Source of the DNA: Fibrobacterota bacterium
GTDB taxonomy: Bacteria; Fibrobacterota; Chitinivibrionia; Chitinivibrionales; Chitinispirillaceae
Reading direction: 5' to 3'
DNA: 64,000 bases
NCBI GenBank assembly: GCA_023436205.1
Contig: JAEZKC010000077.1
Location: forward strand, 1-64,000
The first letter of the stretch is position 1. Each line of letters opens with the position of its first letter. The position numbers were made by a program, and so were the translations under genes. Shown one piece after another: positions 44,201 to 53,084 of this stretch. Below the pieces are notes generated by a model, which was not told the DNA's origin, made no database searches, and saw only the letters and a program-made list of their open reading frames with translations.

Positions 44201-44344
44201 AGTTTTAGCCTTAAGCTGCTCGTCGGTCAAAGACTTCACACTTTCTCTTTGAGCATTCACCCGCTCCAAAATGGGCAGCAGCTTCTTGACGTCCTTCTCC
44301 TGCTTTGACCCGAAAACCTTACCGAGAATACTCAGAAAATTCAT
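41252..44344 (-). CDS. secA: Preprotein translocase ATPase SecA
   Basis: Motor of the Sec export pathway. Walker A MKTGEGKTQVA, DEVDNILIDEAR, TNMAGRGTDIVLGG and RRIDNQLRGRAGRQGD are present, and the C-terminus carries the zinc-binding SEC-C motif CPCGSGKKFKKCHG after a Pro/Met/Gln-rich linker. The 1030-residue protein is longer than the E. coli form (901) because of an insertion of about 150 residues between the DEAD-box half and the helicase half (about 260-420), as is common in Bacteroidota-related lineages. ATG 44344 has GAGG 9 bases upstream and is preferred over an ATG at 44353. Confidence 0.98.
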   Translation of the reverse strand: MNFLSILGKVFGSKQEKDVKKLLPILERVNAQRESVKSLTDEQLKAKTEEFRERLTKGETLDDLLPEAFAVVREATHRVLGERKIVKGADGQDVQFMAHFDVQVMGAIVLHQGKISEMKTGEGKTQVATMAAYLNALSGKGVHVITVNDYLARRDSEWMGKIFNFLGLTVGCLDLTEPHSPQRKAAYNCDITYGTNNEFGFDYLRDNMASAPEQCVQRELNFAVVDEVDNILIDEARTPLIISGPVTKSNREYEELKPRVVKLVSAQNTLVQSIVGEAEELLKQEGKEYEAGFKLLVAQRGAPKNKRLLKLLKEQGAARYMKMVETDYLRDKKLHEIDEELYYVIDESGHSAELSEKGRALVGGENGNFFVVPDLAELLGKIDADSSLSIQEKAERKEEAHRSYAEISERIHSISQLLRAYSLFERDVNYVVQDGQILIVDEFTGRILHGRRYSEGLHQALEAKEGVKVAGENQTLATITFQNFFKMYNKLAGMTGTAVTEAAEFHEIYKLDVVTIPTNRSLQRLDFDDEIYKTYREKYNAIVKEIQDMHEKGRPCLVGTTSIEKSELLSKLLIRAGIQHEVLNAKHHAKEATIVAQAGRLSAVTIATNMAGRGTDIVLGGNFEIMANNELLKEDIEPDSLTLEEKRQKFSKLYEKTREEHEKVLALGGLHIIGTERHESRRIDNQLRGRAGRQGDPGSSKFFLSIDDDLMRIFGAERIRAVMDRLGTPEGEAISHRWVSGSIAGAQKRVEGRNFDIRKHLKEYDDVMNLQRREIYGLRQRILRGENLKDEILDQIASTLEEIIEKHTTDRKFTETWNLDGLYEDIQTSFGVVYRIPENEIGSKTQDSLFDDVWHLVKEKYEEKEQRFGTPVMRQFERGVFLMVIDTLWKDHLFEMDHLKGGVQFRAFGQKNPLFEYQREGLTMFKELRSTIAREVSNYIFRLERVERQDRMNLGSARPVHDSAETFAPSREAAPAPMPRPQMQPQMVTNRGGGQTTVMQPVRVAPQVGRNDPCPCGSGKKFKKCHGANS

Positions 44345-44356
44345 ACTTTTCATCCT

Positions 44357-44947
44357 CTATTCTAAACGGAAGTCCCTGATTTCAAGATTCTCCAAGTCAC
44401 CAGCCTCAAGCAGGTCATCCATCGCCTCTTTCAGCTCTGCTCTGAGCGGTTCAGTCTGAATTGAACCATACTCCTTGCGACGCATCACATTCAAAGCCAT
44501 CACTTTCAGATCGTCGCGCTTTAAAAGAATCTCCTGGTACAGGGCATCATTGTTGAAAAATATCGCCACAGTGAGATAGATCGTAAGATCATCCCGTCCT
44601 GAAATTTTACATCTGACATCGGAAAGAACCAGCGAATCGGGCTGAACAGCTTCAGACACCGCTCCCTTTTTTCCAGCTAACCCAGTGTCTGCTCCAGAAT
44701 CGGAGCGTTGCACTGCCGCAGTTTCCTGCACCGGCGGTAAAACCGGGGACTCTTCAACCTGCTCTGCGGGCTTTCCGGCAAAAAGAACTGGCAGCTTTAT
44801 CCAATCCCGGTTATTATAAAGCACAATCCCACATAAAATAATACAGATCAGAAGCAGCAGAAACCGTCTATACTTCTTTACTCTATTCCGTCGCTTAACC
44901 CAATCAGCCTCAGTATCGGTTTTTCCCGGATTTTTGGTCATCAGCAC
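44357..44947 (-). CDS. Single-pass membrane protein with FliL-like C-terminal domain
   Basis: A 196-residue protein: basic cytoplasmic N-terminus (KRRNRVKKYRR), one membrane helix (FLLLLICIILCGIVLY), a Pro/Glu-rich spacer, then an alpha/beta domain (residues about 110-196) with LTIYLTVAIFFNN, EILLKRDDLKVMALNVM and LKEAMDDLLEAGDLENLEIRDFRLE, which resembles the FliL periplasmic domain. No flagellar genes are near. It precedes secA by 12 bases. The GTG at 44947 has AGGA 11 bases upstream; ATG 44941 is the alternative. Confidence 0.7.
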   Translation of the reverse strand: MLMTKNPGKTDTEADWVKRRNRVKKYRRFLLLLICIILCGIVLYNNRDWIKLPVLFAGKPAEQVEESPVLPPVQETAAVQRSDSGADTGLAGKKGAVSEAVQPDSLVLSDVRCKISGRDDLTIYLTVAIFFNNDALYQEILLKRDDLKVMALNVMRRKEYGSIQTEPLRAELKEAMDDLLEAGDLENLEIRDFRLE

Positions 44948-45286
44948 TGATTTGTCATTCCTGTTATCAAAGCTTTTTCACCGGTTCACACCAGGGCTTG
45001 AGGTGAAGGCTGTTTAATAATACGCAGGGCTTGGATCTTTAGTGTCCATATTGCGCACAAATTAAAGCCTCGCGACGAAAACAAACGTATAAGATACATT
45101 ATTTATATATACAAGAACACAGGATTCAGCTGCTTAAGCCTGTTTTCCCAGATAAAACCAATTCAGATGTTGATCCTGGACAAAAATCCGCTAATGCAGC
45201 AAACTCAGTCCGTTATCATCCCGAATTCATTCCGGGAGCAATGTATATTTATTGTTTACTGAAACTTCATCGATAAAGGACTAGCT
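44948..45286. other. Divergent promoter region between the FliL-like/secA and kdsD operons
   Basis: This stretch of about 340 bases separates two divergent operons and should hold both promoters. It has an AT-rich core at 45080-45115 (ATTATTTATATATAC). GAATTCATTCCGGG near 45220-45240 is a weak inverted repeat. No RNA gene or open frame of note is seen. Confidence 0.4.
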
Positions 45287-45919
45287 GTGAGCTCCATTCT
45301 GGAACGTGCACAAGAAATCATCGAAGCGGAAGCCAAAGCACTGCAAAGCATACCACTGGACGGCAGTTTTGAAAAAGCTGTGGAAATTCTGCATACATGC
45401 AAGGGAAAAGTAGTAACCACCGGGATGGGAAAAGCGGGGAACATCGCTTTGAAAATAGCAGGCACTCTCTGCTCCACCGGCACACCCGCATCTTATCTGC
45501 ATCCCGGGGAAGCGGCGCATGGAGATTTGGGTATTCTTGCCCCTGGAGATGTAATTATTGCGTTCTCCACCAGCGGTAAAACCAGAGAAGTAATCGAAAT
45601 GCTTGAGTTGGCTCATCACTTTGGAATAGACCATATCATCGGCATAACCAGTCATCCCGATTCGGCGATCAGAAATCTTTGCAGTGTGGTGATTAATATG
45701 GGCGAAATCAAGGAACCCTGTTCTCTTGGCCTGACCCCCACCTCGAGCACCACTGTGATGATGGCCATCGGGGATGCATTATCGCTGGTTTTGATGGAGA
45801 AGAAAAAGATCAATCGTCAACAGTATGGCTTGCGGCATCATGGCGGCTATCTGGGTCAAATGGCCAAACAGACTCTCATACCTGAACCATCGGCAATATC
45901 TGAAGGGCCAACCCAATGA
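45287..45919 (+). CDS. Arabinose-5-phosphate isomerase-like SIS protein without CBS domains
   Basis: A 210-residue SIS-domain sugar isomerase of the KdsD/GutQ group, which makes arabinose-5-phosphate for KDO and lipopolysaccharide. Seen: VVTTGMGKAGNIALKIAGTLCSTGTPASYLHPGEAAHGDLG, IAFSTSGKTREV, and GLTPTSSTTVMMAIGDAL. The C-terminal pair of CBS domains of full-length KdsD (about 320 residues) is absent. It starts with GTG at 45287, AGGA 7 bases upstream, and overlaps nadB by 4 bases (ATGA). Confidence 0.92.
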   Translation: MSSILERAQEIIEAEAKALQSIPLDGSFEKAVEILHTCKGKVVTTGMGKAGNIALKIAGTLCSTGTPASYLHPGEAAHGDLGILAPGDVIIAFSTSGKTREVIEMLELAHHFGIDHIIGITSHPDSAIRNLCSVVINMGEIKEPCSLGLTPTSSTTVMMAIGDALSLVLMEKKKINRQQYGLRHHGGYLGQMAKQTLIPEPSAISEGPTQ

Positions 45920-47562
45920 GCTACTCCTGCGATTTTCTGGTGATTGGAAGCGGTATTGCCGGCATCTCCTTCGCCATCCAGGCATCCCGTTTCGGATCCG
46001 TCGTGGTGATCACCAAAAAGCAAGACAGTGAAAGTAACACCAATTACGCCCAGGGCGGAGTAGCCTGCGTGCTCAATTCTGATGACAGTTTTGAAAGCCA
46101 TATTAAAGACACACTCGTTGCCGGTGCAGGATTGTGTGATGAAACTGCGGTAAAAATTCTGGTGGAGGAAGGCCCCACGAGAATACGGGAGCTCCTTGAA
46201 TACGGGGCCCGTTTTTCTACTGACGAAAGTTCAGCCAACCCCTACAGACTCCATCTTGGAAAAGAGGGCGGACACTCCAAAAACCGCATCGTACATGCGA
46301 AAGACCTCACCGGTAAGGAGCTTGAACAAACGCTTCTTAAAAAGCTGCGGGAGCTTGAAAACATTCTCATTTTAGAAAATCACTGTGCAGTGGAACTCAT
46401 TACCGAGCATCATGTGAAAAGCGGAACCGGTAACCAATGCTATGGAGCTTATGTGCTGGATTCAGTAAATAAGAACATCACCACGGTGAGGGCCAAAGTG
46501 ACCTGCCTGGCTACCGGAGGGGCTGGACGCGTTTACACTCATACCACCAATCCTGAAATTGCAACCGGTGATGGCGTGGCAATGGCTTACAGGGCTGGAG
46601 CACTGGTTGCCAATATGGAATTTATCCAGTTCCACCCAACTACGCTTTTTCACGAAAAGGCTAACTCATTTCTGATCTCCGAGGCGCTTAGAGGCTATGG
46701 TGCAGTGCTGCGCAATGCTGCCGGAGTGGATTTCATGCTCAAATACCACCCGATGGGTTCCCTGGCCCCCAGAGATATTGTGGCCCGGGCAATCGATAAT
46801 GAGATGAAGATTTCCGGTGAGCCCTGCGTATTTCTGGATGTGAGGGACAAAGATCCCCAGACGACAATCAATCATTTCCCGAATATCTATAAGCAATGTA
46901 AAAAATTTGGAATAGATATTACCCAGGATCTTATCCCCGTGGTTCCTGCTGCCCATTATATGTGCGGAGGGATTCTGGTTGACTACTGGGGGAACAGCAG
47001 CATCGTGCACCTGTATGCCTGCGGTGAAACAGCCTGCACAGGTGTTCACGGGGCAAACAGACTTGCATCCAATTCACTTCTGGAGGCGCTTGTTTTTTCT
47101 CACCGCGCGGTAGTAGATGCATCCAGAAAGTTAGATAAGATTACACTGGCAGACAGAGAAGAGATTCCGGAGTGGGACGAGAGGGGCACTCATGATTTCG
47201 AAGAGTGGATTCTGCTCAGCCACAATTTTATGGAGATCCAGAGTGTCATGTGGGACTACGTGGGAATTGTAAGGTCGGATCTTCGTCTCAACCGTGCTTT
47301 AAGACGCATACTACTGCTGGAAAAGGAGATAGAAGATTTTTACAAACGTACGAAAATCACTCCTCAGATTCTGGAACTGCGCAACATCGTCACCACGGCA
47401 AAACTCATTATCACCTCAGCGCTAAAGAGAAAAGAGAGCAGAGGATTGCACTATACTACAAATCACCCAGACCAGAATGACCGCTACTGGAAGAAAAATA
47501 CCATTCTTTCAAATCGCAACGATCATTCAAAGACCACAGGCCTGATGGCATGCCGGTCGTAA
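45916..47562 (+). CDS. nadB: L-aspartate oxidase
   Basis: FAD enzyme that oxidises aspartate to iminoaspartate for NAD synthesis. N-terminal FAD fold DFLVIGSGIAGISFA, TNYAQGGVACVL, DEAAV-like DETAVKIL, GGHSKNRIVHAKD, MEFIQFHPTT and the C-terminal GETACTGVHGANRLASNSLLEALVFSHRA. The length of 548 residues is normal, with a polar tail. nadA and nadC are not in the window. Its last 13 bases overlap the next gene. Confidence 0.97.
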   Translation: MSYSCDFLVIGSGIAGISFAIQASRFGSVVVITKKQDSESNTNYAQGGVACVLNSDDSFESHIKDTLVAGAGLCDETAVKILVEEGPTRIRELLEYGARFSTDESSANPYRLHLGKEGGHSKNRIVHAKDLTGKELEQTLLKKLRELENILILENHCAVELITEHHVKSGTGNQCYGAYVLDSVNKNITTVRAKVTCLATGGAGRVYTHTTNPEIATGDGVAMAYRAGALVANMEFIQFHPTTLFHEKANSFLISEALRGYGAVLRNAAGVDFMLKYHPMGSLAPRDIVARAIDNEMKISGEPCVFLDVRDKDPQTTINHFPNIYKQCKKFGIDITQDLIPVVPAAHYMCGGILVDYWGNSSIVHLYACGETACTGVHGANRLASNSLLEALVFSHRAVVDASRKLDKITLADREEIPEWDERGTHDFEEWILLSHNFMEIQSVMWDYVGIVRSDLRLNRALRRILLLEKEIEDFYKRTKITPQILELRNIVTTAKLIITSALKRKESRGLHYTTNHPDQNDRYWKKNTILSNRNDHSKTTGLMACRS

Positions 47563-49487
47563 GCAGGACTATTCTGATAACGGCTCTTTTGATTTTGGGC
47601 CTGGGATTTTCTCTTTTTCGCTACCTTAAATTTAAAGGTGACAAACCCAAGAAGGTATTCCTCATAACAGTAAGGTCCTGCTGGATTTTAGCACTCCTGC
47701 TTGCTTTTCTTGAGCCTCATATCACTGTAGAACGTTTTGAATCGGGAGATAAACACATTCCGGTTCTCGTTGACAATTCCAGCAGCATGCAGCTCTTCAA
47801 ACCAGATTCTTTTATCGTACCGTTTCTTGATTCTTTAAACAAATTGAGCTCGGAACCGGGCAGCAGAAAAAAATTCGATCTGTACCTTTTTGGAGATTCC
47901 CTGAGAGAAGCAAATCGAGGAAAAAAGGTTTTATTTACTGATAATAAAAGTGATTTCCCCAAAACGCTTATACCTAAAGAAATTCAGAAAGCGGAAGAGG
48001 TACTCATCATTTCCGATGGTAACTGGTCCAATACTGTAAAAAGCAGTGCAATCTTTTCTGATAAATCAGTTTACTATCTTAATCTACCGAGTTTTAATCC
48101 CCGGCCATATTTAAAGTTAAACAATGCAGCCCCTTTAACTGCTCCCGTAGATTCGCCATTTACTGTTACTATTTCCCTGCGAGGTTTTTCGCGGGAAGGT
48201 GGAATAGCCAAAGTGGAATTATCTGAAAACGGGAAAGTAGTGAAGAAAACAGATACTCCTCTGGAAAGCGGCTTTTTCAACAACACGATTCAATTTTCAC
48301 TGAAAAACAGTACACCGGGCAAACATCTTTATCAGATAAAGACAAAATCAGAGCACGACAGCACAGAAGCAAGCGTCGCATTTGTTCACCAGACCATACC
48401 GGAACAACTGACCTACTCCTGCTATTCGGCAACACCATCACTGGATCGCAGATTTCTTTCTCAAACTCTGATTCGTAATCCCCAGTTCAAAGAAAAAGCA
48501 ACCTCTCCAGATTTGCTTTATATTTTCGATTGGACCAAAGACGCTGAACAGCTTTTTCAAAAACTGCCACCCCACGGAATCGCAGTTTTCATTGGATGTC
48601 TCCCCTGCAGTACATCTTCGATAAAAAATCCAACATTTTCGAGATTACACTCCATTCAAGATGATGCACTCCTGACCGCCGATTTCAGTTCGCTGCCTCC
48701 TCCGGAGGAATTTGTCCGTTGCAATCGATTTCCTGCGGCCATTACCGACAGCTTTTTAAAAGGAACCCTTTCCGATTCTCCTTCAAGTAATTCACTTCTC
48801 TTCAGTGGAAGATTGCGAAATCACAATTCTCTTTTTCTCCCTCTTAAAGGAATATGGAGATGGGACTTCTGGCCACTATCTCTGAGTAAAGCAGAAAATG
48901 AGTCCTTCGATTTTACAAACACACTGCTTGCAGTATCCAAAAAGCTTCTGCTCGAAAGTTTATCGGAAAAATTCATCATTTATCCAGCACATAACTTAAG
49001 CGAAACAGACTCGTTGAAATTTATGTTGACTCTCCCCTCATCTGTGCCGGTTTTTGAACCTTTGAATATTCAGCTGAAAATTAAAAACCAGATTTCACAG
49101 TTGGATTCCTCCCTGACTTTTACTCCAAGTGGATTAAACAACCAGTCTATCTCGATTGCTGCATTTCCCAAAGGCAATTATCTCCTTTCGAGTTATTTCG
49201 AATCAAAGGGGAAGAAATACTCTTTCAACGACAGCTTTACAGTGGCCAAGGACGACAGAGAATTTTCAATTGTAAGTCAAAACAGTGTTTTTCTGCAGGA
49301 ATTCGCCAGAAAAATTGAAAACGATTTTAAAAATGTGCGGGCACTGTTTGCATCAGAAGGTCAAAGTGTGCAGAAACGAACAGTTAAAGAAACCTACAGA
49401 ATAAGCAAATCGTGGGTACTGCTGTCATTTATTCTTTTACTGGTTGGAATAGAATTGCTGTTGAGAAAAAAATGGGCTATGGATTGA
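47550..49487 (+). CDS. Membrane-anchored protein with a von Willebrand A-like core
   Basis: A 645-residue protein with two N-terminal membrane helices (ILITALLILGLGFSLFRYL; SCWILALLLAFLEPHI), a vWA-like segment with the metal-site pattern VLVDNSSSMQLF (DxSxS) and LIISDG, a long beta-rich periplasmic part (VDSPFTVTISLRG...), and a final membrane helix (WVLLSFILLLVGIELLLRKKW). This shape recurs in Bacteroidota-like vWA/BatA-related membrane proteins of unknown role. It overlaps nadB in another frame and is convergent with the NtrC-type gene, only 4 bases away. Confidence 0.75.
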   Translation: MPVVSRTILITALLILGLGFSLFRYLKFKGDKPKKVFLITVRSCWILALLLAFLEPHITVERFESGDKHIPVLVDNSSSMQLFKPDSFIVPFLDSLNKLSSEPGSRKKFDLYLFGDSLREANRGKKVLFTDNKSDFPKTLIPKEIQKAEEVLIISDGNWSNTVKSSAIFSDKSVYYLNLPSFNPRPYLKLNNAAPLTAPVDSPFTVTISLRGFSREGGIAKVELSENGKVVKKTDTPLESGFFNNTIQFSLKNSTPGKHLYQIKTKSEHDSTEASVAFVHQTIPEQLTYSCYSATPSLDRRFLSQTLIRNPQFKEKATSPDLLYIFDWTKDAEQLFQKLPPHGIAVFIGCLPCSTSSIKNPTFSRLHSIQDDALLTADFSSLPPPEEFVRCNRFPAAITDSFLKGTLSDSPSSNSLLFSGRLRNHNSLFLPLKGIWRWDFWPLSLSKAENESFDFTNTLLAVSKKLLLESLSEKFIIYPAHNLSETDSLKFMLTLPSSVPVFEPLNIQLKIKNQISQLDSSLTFTPSGLNNQSISIAAFPKGNYLLSSYFESKGKKYSFNDSFTVAKDDREFSIVSQNSVFLQEFARKIENDFKNVRALFASEGQSVQKRTVKETYRISKSWVLLSFILLLVGIELLLRKKWAMD

Positions 49488-49491
49488 GTGA

Positions 49492-50883
49492 TCATTCGTA
49501 AACTGAAACGATATTGTAGGCCTTCATTTTCAAATACAAAGTTTTAGGACTTATCTCAAGAATTTTGGCAGCTTTAGCACGGTGCCCTTTTGCCACACCC
49601 AGTACATGGATTATGTGCCTGCGTTCCATTTCCTTCAGAGAAAGATCAGTTTGGCCTGCACTGCTTTCTTGTTGATAAAGATCAACAGGTTCGATTTGAA
49701 CTGATTCAGACGAATTATGCCTGGAAAACGACTTTAAAAACGAAAGGTCATCTGCGAAAACCGTTTTTCCCTGACTGAGAATACAGGTGCGCTCAACCAC
49801 GTTCTTAAGTTCACGAACGTTTCCACGCCAGTTGTACAATTTGAGAACATCAATTGCACCCTTGTCGAATTCCTTTTGAAACCCCTGTTGTGCAATGAAG
49901 TGATCCACAAGAAGTGGAATATCATCCACCCGGTCCTTAAGAGGAGGTATACTAACAGAAAGTACGTTTAATCGATAGAAGAGATCCGCTCTGAACCTGT
50001 TCTCCTCAACGAGTTTTTCCAGAGGCTGATTGGTGGCGCAGATGATTCTTACATTAAGATTAATATCCCGGGTCCCACCTACTCGTCTGATTTCCCCTGT
50101 TTCCAGGAAACGCAACAGTTTAGCCTGAAAGTGCATGGGAATCTCACCGATTTCGTCCAAAAACAGGGTGCCCCCATCTGCGATTTCAGCCAGACCGCGT
50201 TTTTGAGATTTAGCATCGGTAAAAGCGCCTTTTTCATAACCGAACAGTTCACTTTCCAGAAGAGATTCGGAAAGCGAGGCACAGTTTACGGGTATAAAGG
50301 GTTTCTCTCTTCGCTGGCTCTGACTGTGAATGGCTCTGGCCACAACTTCCTTCCCTGTCCCACTTTCACCTAAAACCAGTACAGTAGACTGGGTCGGAGC
50401 TATTTTGGAAAGTATGCCCTGCAATTCAACCATCACTTTACTTTTACCAAGCAGGGTGCTGCCGACACCGCTTCTTCTCAATTCATCTTTGAGGATTTTC
50501 AGGTCTATCATTGAACGCTGATGATCAATAGCGCGTTCAATCTGAATCAGCAGTTCACTTAAAGAGTAGGGTTTGCGTACATACTCAAAAGCACCAAGCT
50601 TTACGCACTCGATGGCGCTTTCCAGAGTGGCATTTCCGGTTAAAATGATGACTTCTGAGGTGACGCTTTCCATTTTCATCTGCCGAAGAGTTTCCAATCC
50701 GTCCATCCTTGGCATGACAATGTCCAGAAGCACCACATGATAATTGTCTTCCCTGACTTTCTGCAGAGCGGACTCTCCGTCGTTAACCGTCTCAACAGAA
50801 TACCCGGCTCTGCCAAGTTCATTTTTCAGCAGCAGCCTCAGTGAAGCCTCATCATCAACAACCAGTATCTTTCCCTTGCTCAT
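49492..50883 (-). CDS. NtrC-family sigma54-dependent response regulator
   Basis: A 463-residue regulator: receiver domain with Asp54 (LLDIVMPRMDG), AAA+ domain with Walker A GESGTGKE, ELFGYEKGAFTDA (GAFTGA loop with an Asp at the fifth position), GGTLFLDEIGE, and a C-terminal Fis-type helix-turn-helix (AKAAKILEISPKTLYLKMKAY). It activates sigma54 promoters when phosphorylated, presumably by the kinase just upstream, with which it overlaps by 4 bases. Targets are unknown. Confidence 0.96.
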   Translation of the reverse strand: MSKGKILVVDDEASLRLLLKNELGRAGYSVETVNDGESALQKVREDNYHVVLLDIVMPRMDGLETLRQMKMESVTSEVIILTGNATLESAIECVKLGAFEYVRKPYSLSELLIQIERAIDHQRSMIDLKILKDELRRSGVGSTLLGKSKVMVELQGILSKIAPTQSTVLVLGESGTGKEVVARAIHSQSQRREKPFIPVNCASLSESLLESELFGYEKGAFTDAKSQKRGLAEIADGGTLFLDEIGEIPMHFQAKLLRFLETGEIRRVGGTRDINLNVRIICATNQPLEKLVEENRFRADLFYRLNVLSVSIPPLKDRVDDIPLLVDHFIAQQGFQKEFDKGAIDVLKLYNWRGNVRELKNVVERTCILSQGKTVFADDLSFLKSFSRHNSSESVQIEPVDLYQQESSAGQTDLSLKEMERRHIIHVLGVAKGHRAKAAKILEISPKTLYLKMKAYNIVSVYE

Positions 50884-52406
50884 TTATAACTCCCGCAAGC
50901 TTTGGGAATTTCAAGTACAACCGTAGTACCTTTGGATCTGGTTTCGCTGATTACATCAATTTTCCCGTTACACTCTTCCATTATATTGTAACAAATGGAC
51001 AGGCCCATGCCGATCCCTTTGCCGACCTCCTTGGTACTGAAGAAGGGGTCAAAAACTCTAGGCAAGACTTCGGCACTGATTCCGGGGCCCTGATCGACAA
51101 TTTTCAAAACCACGCTTTTTCCCAGAGGAGACAAAGCAGCATTCACCTTGACAGTACAGCCACCCGGGCAGAAATCAATGCAGTTTGTAAAAACATTGAC
51201 AATTGCCTGTTCCAGTTTGTTGGCATCGGCCATGACCTTCAAGTTCGCGTCCACATCAGTTTCAAAAGTAAAACCCGCCCGGACCGCTTTTGCATGAATC
51301 AACTTGAGCGCATTATTTATACAAGTGGAGAGAGAAACAACTGAAATGGCCAAGTCTCCCCCTCGTGCGAATCTGGACAGATTCTCCACTATATCCCTGC
51401 ACCTGAGCGCCTCATCGTTTATGATTTGAAGATACTGGGATAGTTCCTCCTGTTCGATACTTTCGTTGTGCTTGAGCCTATCAAGAATTGCCCCGGCAAA
51501 CCCAAGAATCGCGGTAAGCGGATTGTTCACCTCGTGGGCGACTCCGGAAGCCAAAACTCCAATGGAGGCCAAACGGGCTGAACGGTACAACTGCTTTCGG
51601 GCAATTTTCCGTTCCTCCTCCACTCGAAGCTTTTCAGTAACATCCTCCATGGATAAAATGAAAGATGCTCCCTGGTCCTGCTCGTCAAGAGAAACGCCCT
51701 TCACCTCAACGTCGGCAGTTCTGCCATGTTCAGCACGAAGCTGAACGCTGAGACTGCGAATCTGCAGTTTCTCTTCTTCAAGAGATTTTAGAAAATCATA
51801 AAATGAAGGATGGTCGGATTCCCTAATGTAAGAAATTACATCAGATCCAAGGACAATTTCCTTGGAAACACCGGTACAGCTGCAAAAAGCCTGATTGCAC
51901 TCGGTTATTCTTTCACCGGAATCAAGAGTGATAAAGAGGTGAGGAAAACGCTCATAAAGGAATTTATAACGGTTCTGGGATCTAATGAGCTGCTTGTGCA
52001 GTTTACGAATGCGCAACAGAGATCTGACACGGGCTACAAGCTCATCATTGCAAAACGGCTTTGTCACGTAGTCATCAGCGCAGGTCAAACCTGCAATTTT
52101 ATCATCACCACTGCTGAGCGCCGTTAACAAAATTACCGGAAGAAAAACAGCGTAGTCGGTGTCGGCTTTCAATTTACGACTCACAACCAAACCATCCATA
52201 TCGGGAAGCATTCTGTCAAGCAGCACCAAATCTACCGAAAACTTTTCCACAGCCTCCAGGGCAGCCTCACCGTTACTCACCCCAATGGTCTGATACCCTT
52301 CATCCTCCAAAATAAGCTGAATTGCAGAAAGGGTAATCTCATTATCCTCTGCTATGAGAATACATTCGGTATCGCTACAGGTCTGATCTTTAGACAAGAA
52401 TTCCAT
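50880..52406 (-). CDS. Sensor histidine kinase with N-terminal receiver and PAS domains
   Basis: A 508-residue cytoplasmic kinase. Order: receiver domain (Asp64 in LLDRMLPDMDG, TALSSGDD, DDYVTKPF), PAS domain (about 145-260: NRYKFLYERFPHLFITLDSGERITECNQAF), HisKA with His291 in SGVAHEVNNPLTAI, and HATPase with DNSC-like VNVFTNCIDF, DQGPGIS and GIGMGLSI. There are no membrane segments, so the signal is probably internal. ATG 52406 gives a good N-terminus; the frame is open to 52436 inside rdgB. It pairs with the NtrC-type regulator downstream. Confidence 0.94.
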   Translation of the reverse strand: MEFLSKDQTCSDTECILIAEDNEITLSAIQLILEDEGYQTIGVSNGEAALEAVEKFSVDLVLLDRMLPDMDGLVVSRKLKADTDYAVFLPVILLTALSSGDDKIAGLTCADDYVTKPFCNDELVARVRSLLRIRKLHKQLIRSQNRYKFLYERFPHLFITLDSGERITECNQAFCSCTGVSKEIVLGSDVISYIRESDHPSFYDFLKSLEEEKLQIRSLSVQLRAEHGRTADVEVKGVSLDEQDQGASFILSMEDVTEKLRVEEERKIARKQLYRSARLASIGVLASGVAHEVNNPLTAILGFAGAILDRLKHNESIEQEELSQYLQIINDEALRCRDIVENLSRFARGGDLAISVVSLSTCINNALKLIHAKAVRAGFTFETDVDANLKVMADANKLEQAIVNVFTNCIDFCPGGCTVKVNAALSPLGKSVVLKIVDQGPGISAEVLPRVFDPFFSTKEVGKGIGMGLSICYNIMEECNGKIDVISETRSKGTTVVLEIPKACGSYK

Positions 52407-52992
52407 ACAACTCTCTACCAAGTGCCCGAAGTGCAACTCCCCGGTGACTTATCCGGTTTTTTTCCTCAGGAACAAGTTCGGCAAAAGTTCTGTCGTGTCC
52501 ACTGGGAATAAAAAGAGGATCATAACCAAACCCGCCCCACCCTGCAGCGGAGGTTGTAATCACACCCTCAATTGTGCCTTCAGCACTGAGATAGTCATCT
52601 TTACCGACTCTGGCAACAAGAACACATTTGAATCGGGCAGTTCTTAGTTCCATTGGTACTCCGGACAATGCCGTGAGAAGCTTCTGATTATTCTGTGTCC
52701 CGGTGGCATTCTCCCCCGAATAGCGGGCGCTGAGTACTCCTGGCGCCCCACCCAGAGCATCAACCTCAAGCCCGGAATCATCAGCCAGGGCCCAAACACC
52801 TCCACTATTCTCGTAAACCCAGTCTGCTTTAATCTTTGCATTTTCATAAAAAGTAGAACCGGTTTCCTCTATTTGAGGGACAGGATTCCAGTGATCGTGC
52901 AAAGATGTAAGCTTAACGGGGATACCGGAAAGCAGTGTTCTGAACTCCTCCATTTTTCCCTTGTTTCCAGTGGCGATAATCAACTCTCTCAT
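52390..52992 (-). CDS. rdgB: XTP/dITP diphosphatase (RdgB/HAM1 family)
   Basis: Removes non-canonical purine nucleotides such as dITP and XTP. The family motifs are clear: IIATGNKGKMEEF, FYENAKIKA, ALADDSGLEVDAL, GAPGVLSARYSG, GWGGFGYDPLFIPSG, and SHRGVALRAL. The length of 200 residues is usual. GGGAG lies 7 bases before the ATG at 52992. It overlaps the start of the kinase gene. Confidence 0.97.
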   Translation of the reverse strand: MRELIIATGNKGKMEEFRTLLSGIPVKLTSLHDHWNPVPQIEETGSTFYENAKIKADWVYENSGGVWALADDSGLEVDALGGAPGVLSARYSGENATGTQNNQKLLTALSGVPMELRTARFKCVLVARVGKDDYLSAEGTIEGVITTSAAGWGGFGYDPLFIPSGHDRTFAELVPEEKNRISHRGVALRALGRELYGILV

Positions 52993-53084
52993 GATTCGCT
53001 CCCTTTTTGGAGAATAACCCCTTCCGTAAGGTCGGGGCTTCTGCTTTCGGTCAATTTCAGTAAGGCTTCAATACTTCTGGTTTA

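Noticed and set aside
44948..45286. Possible tRNA or small RNA in the 340-base divergent region
   Set aside because: No cloverleaf, CCA-type end or strong terminator hairpin could be found by eye.
50160..50240. GAFTDA in place of GAFTGA in the NtrC-type regulator as a sign of lost sigma54 contact
   Set aside because: To my knowledge Asp variants of this loop occur in functional regulators, and the rest of the protein is complete, so it is not evidence of inactivity.
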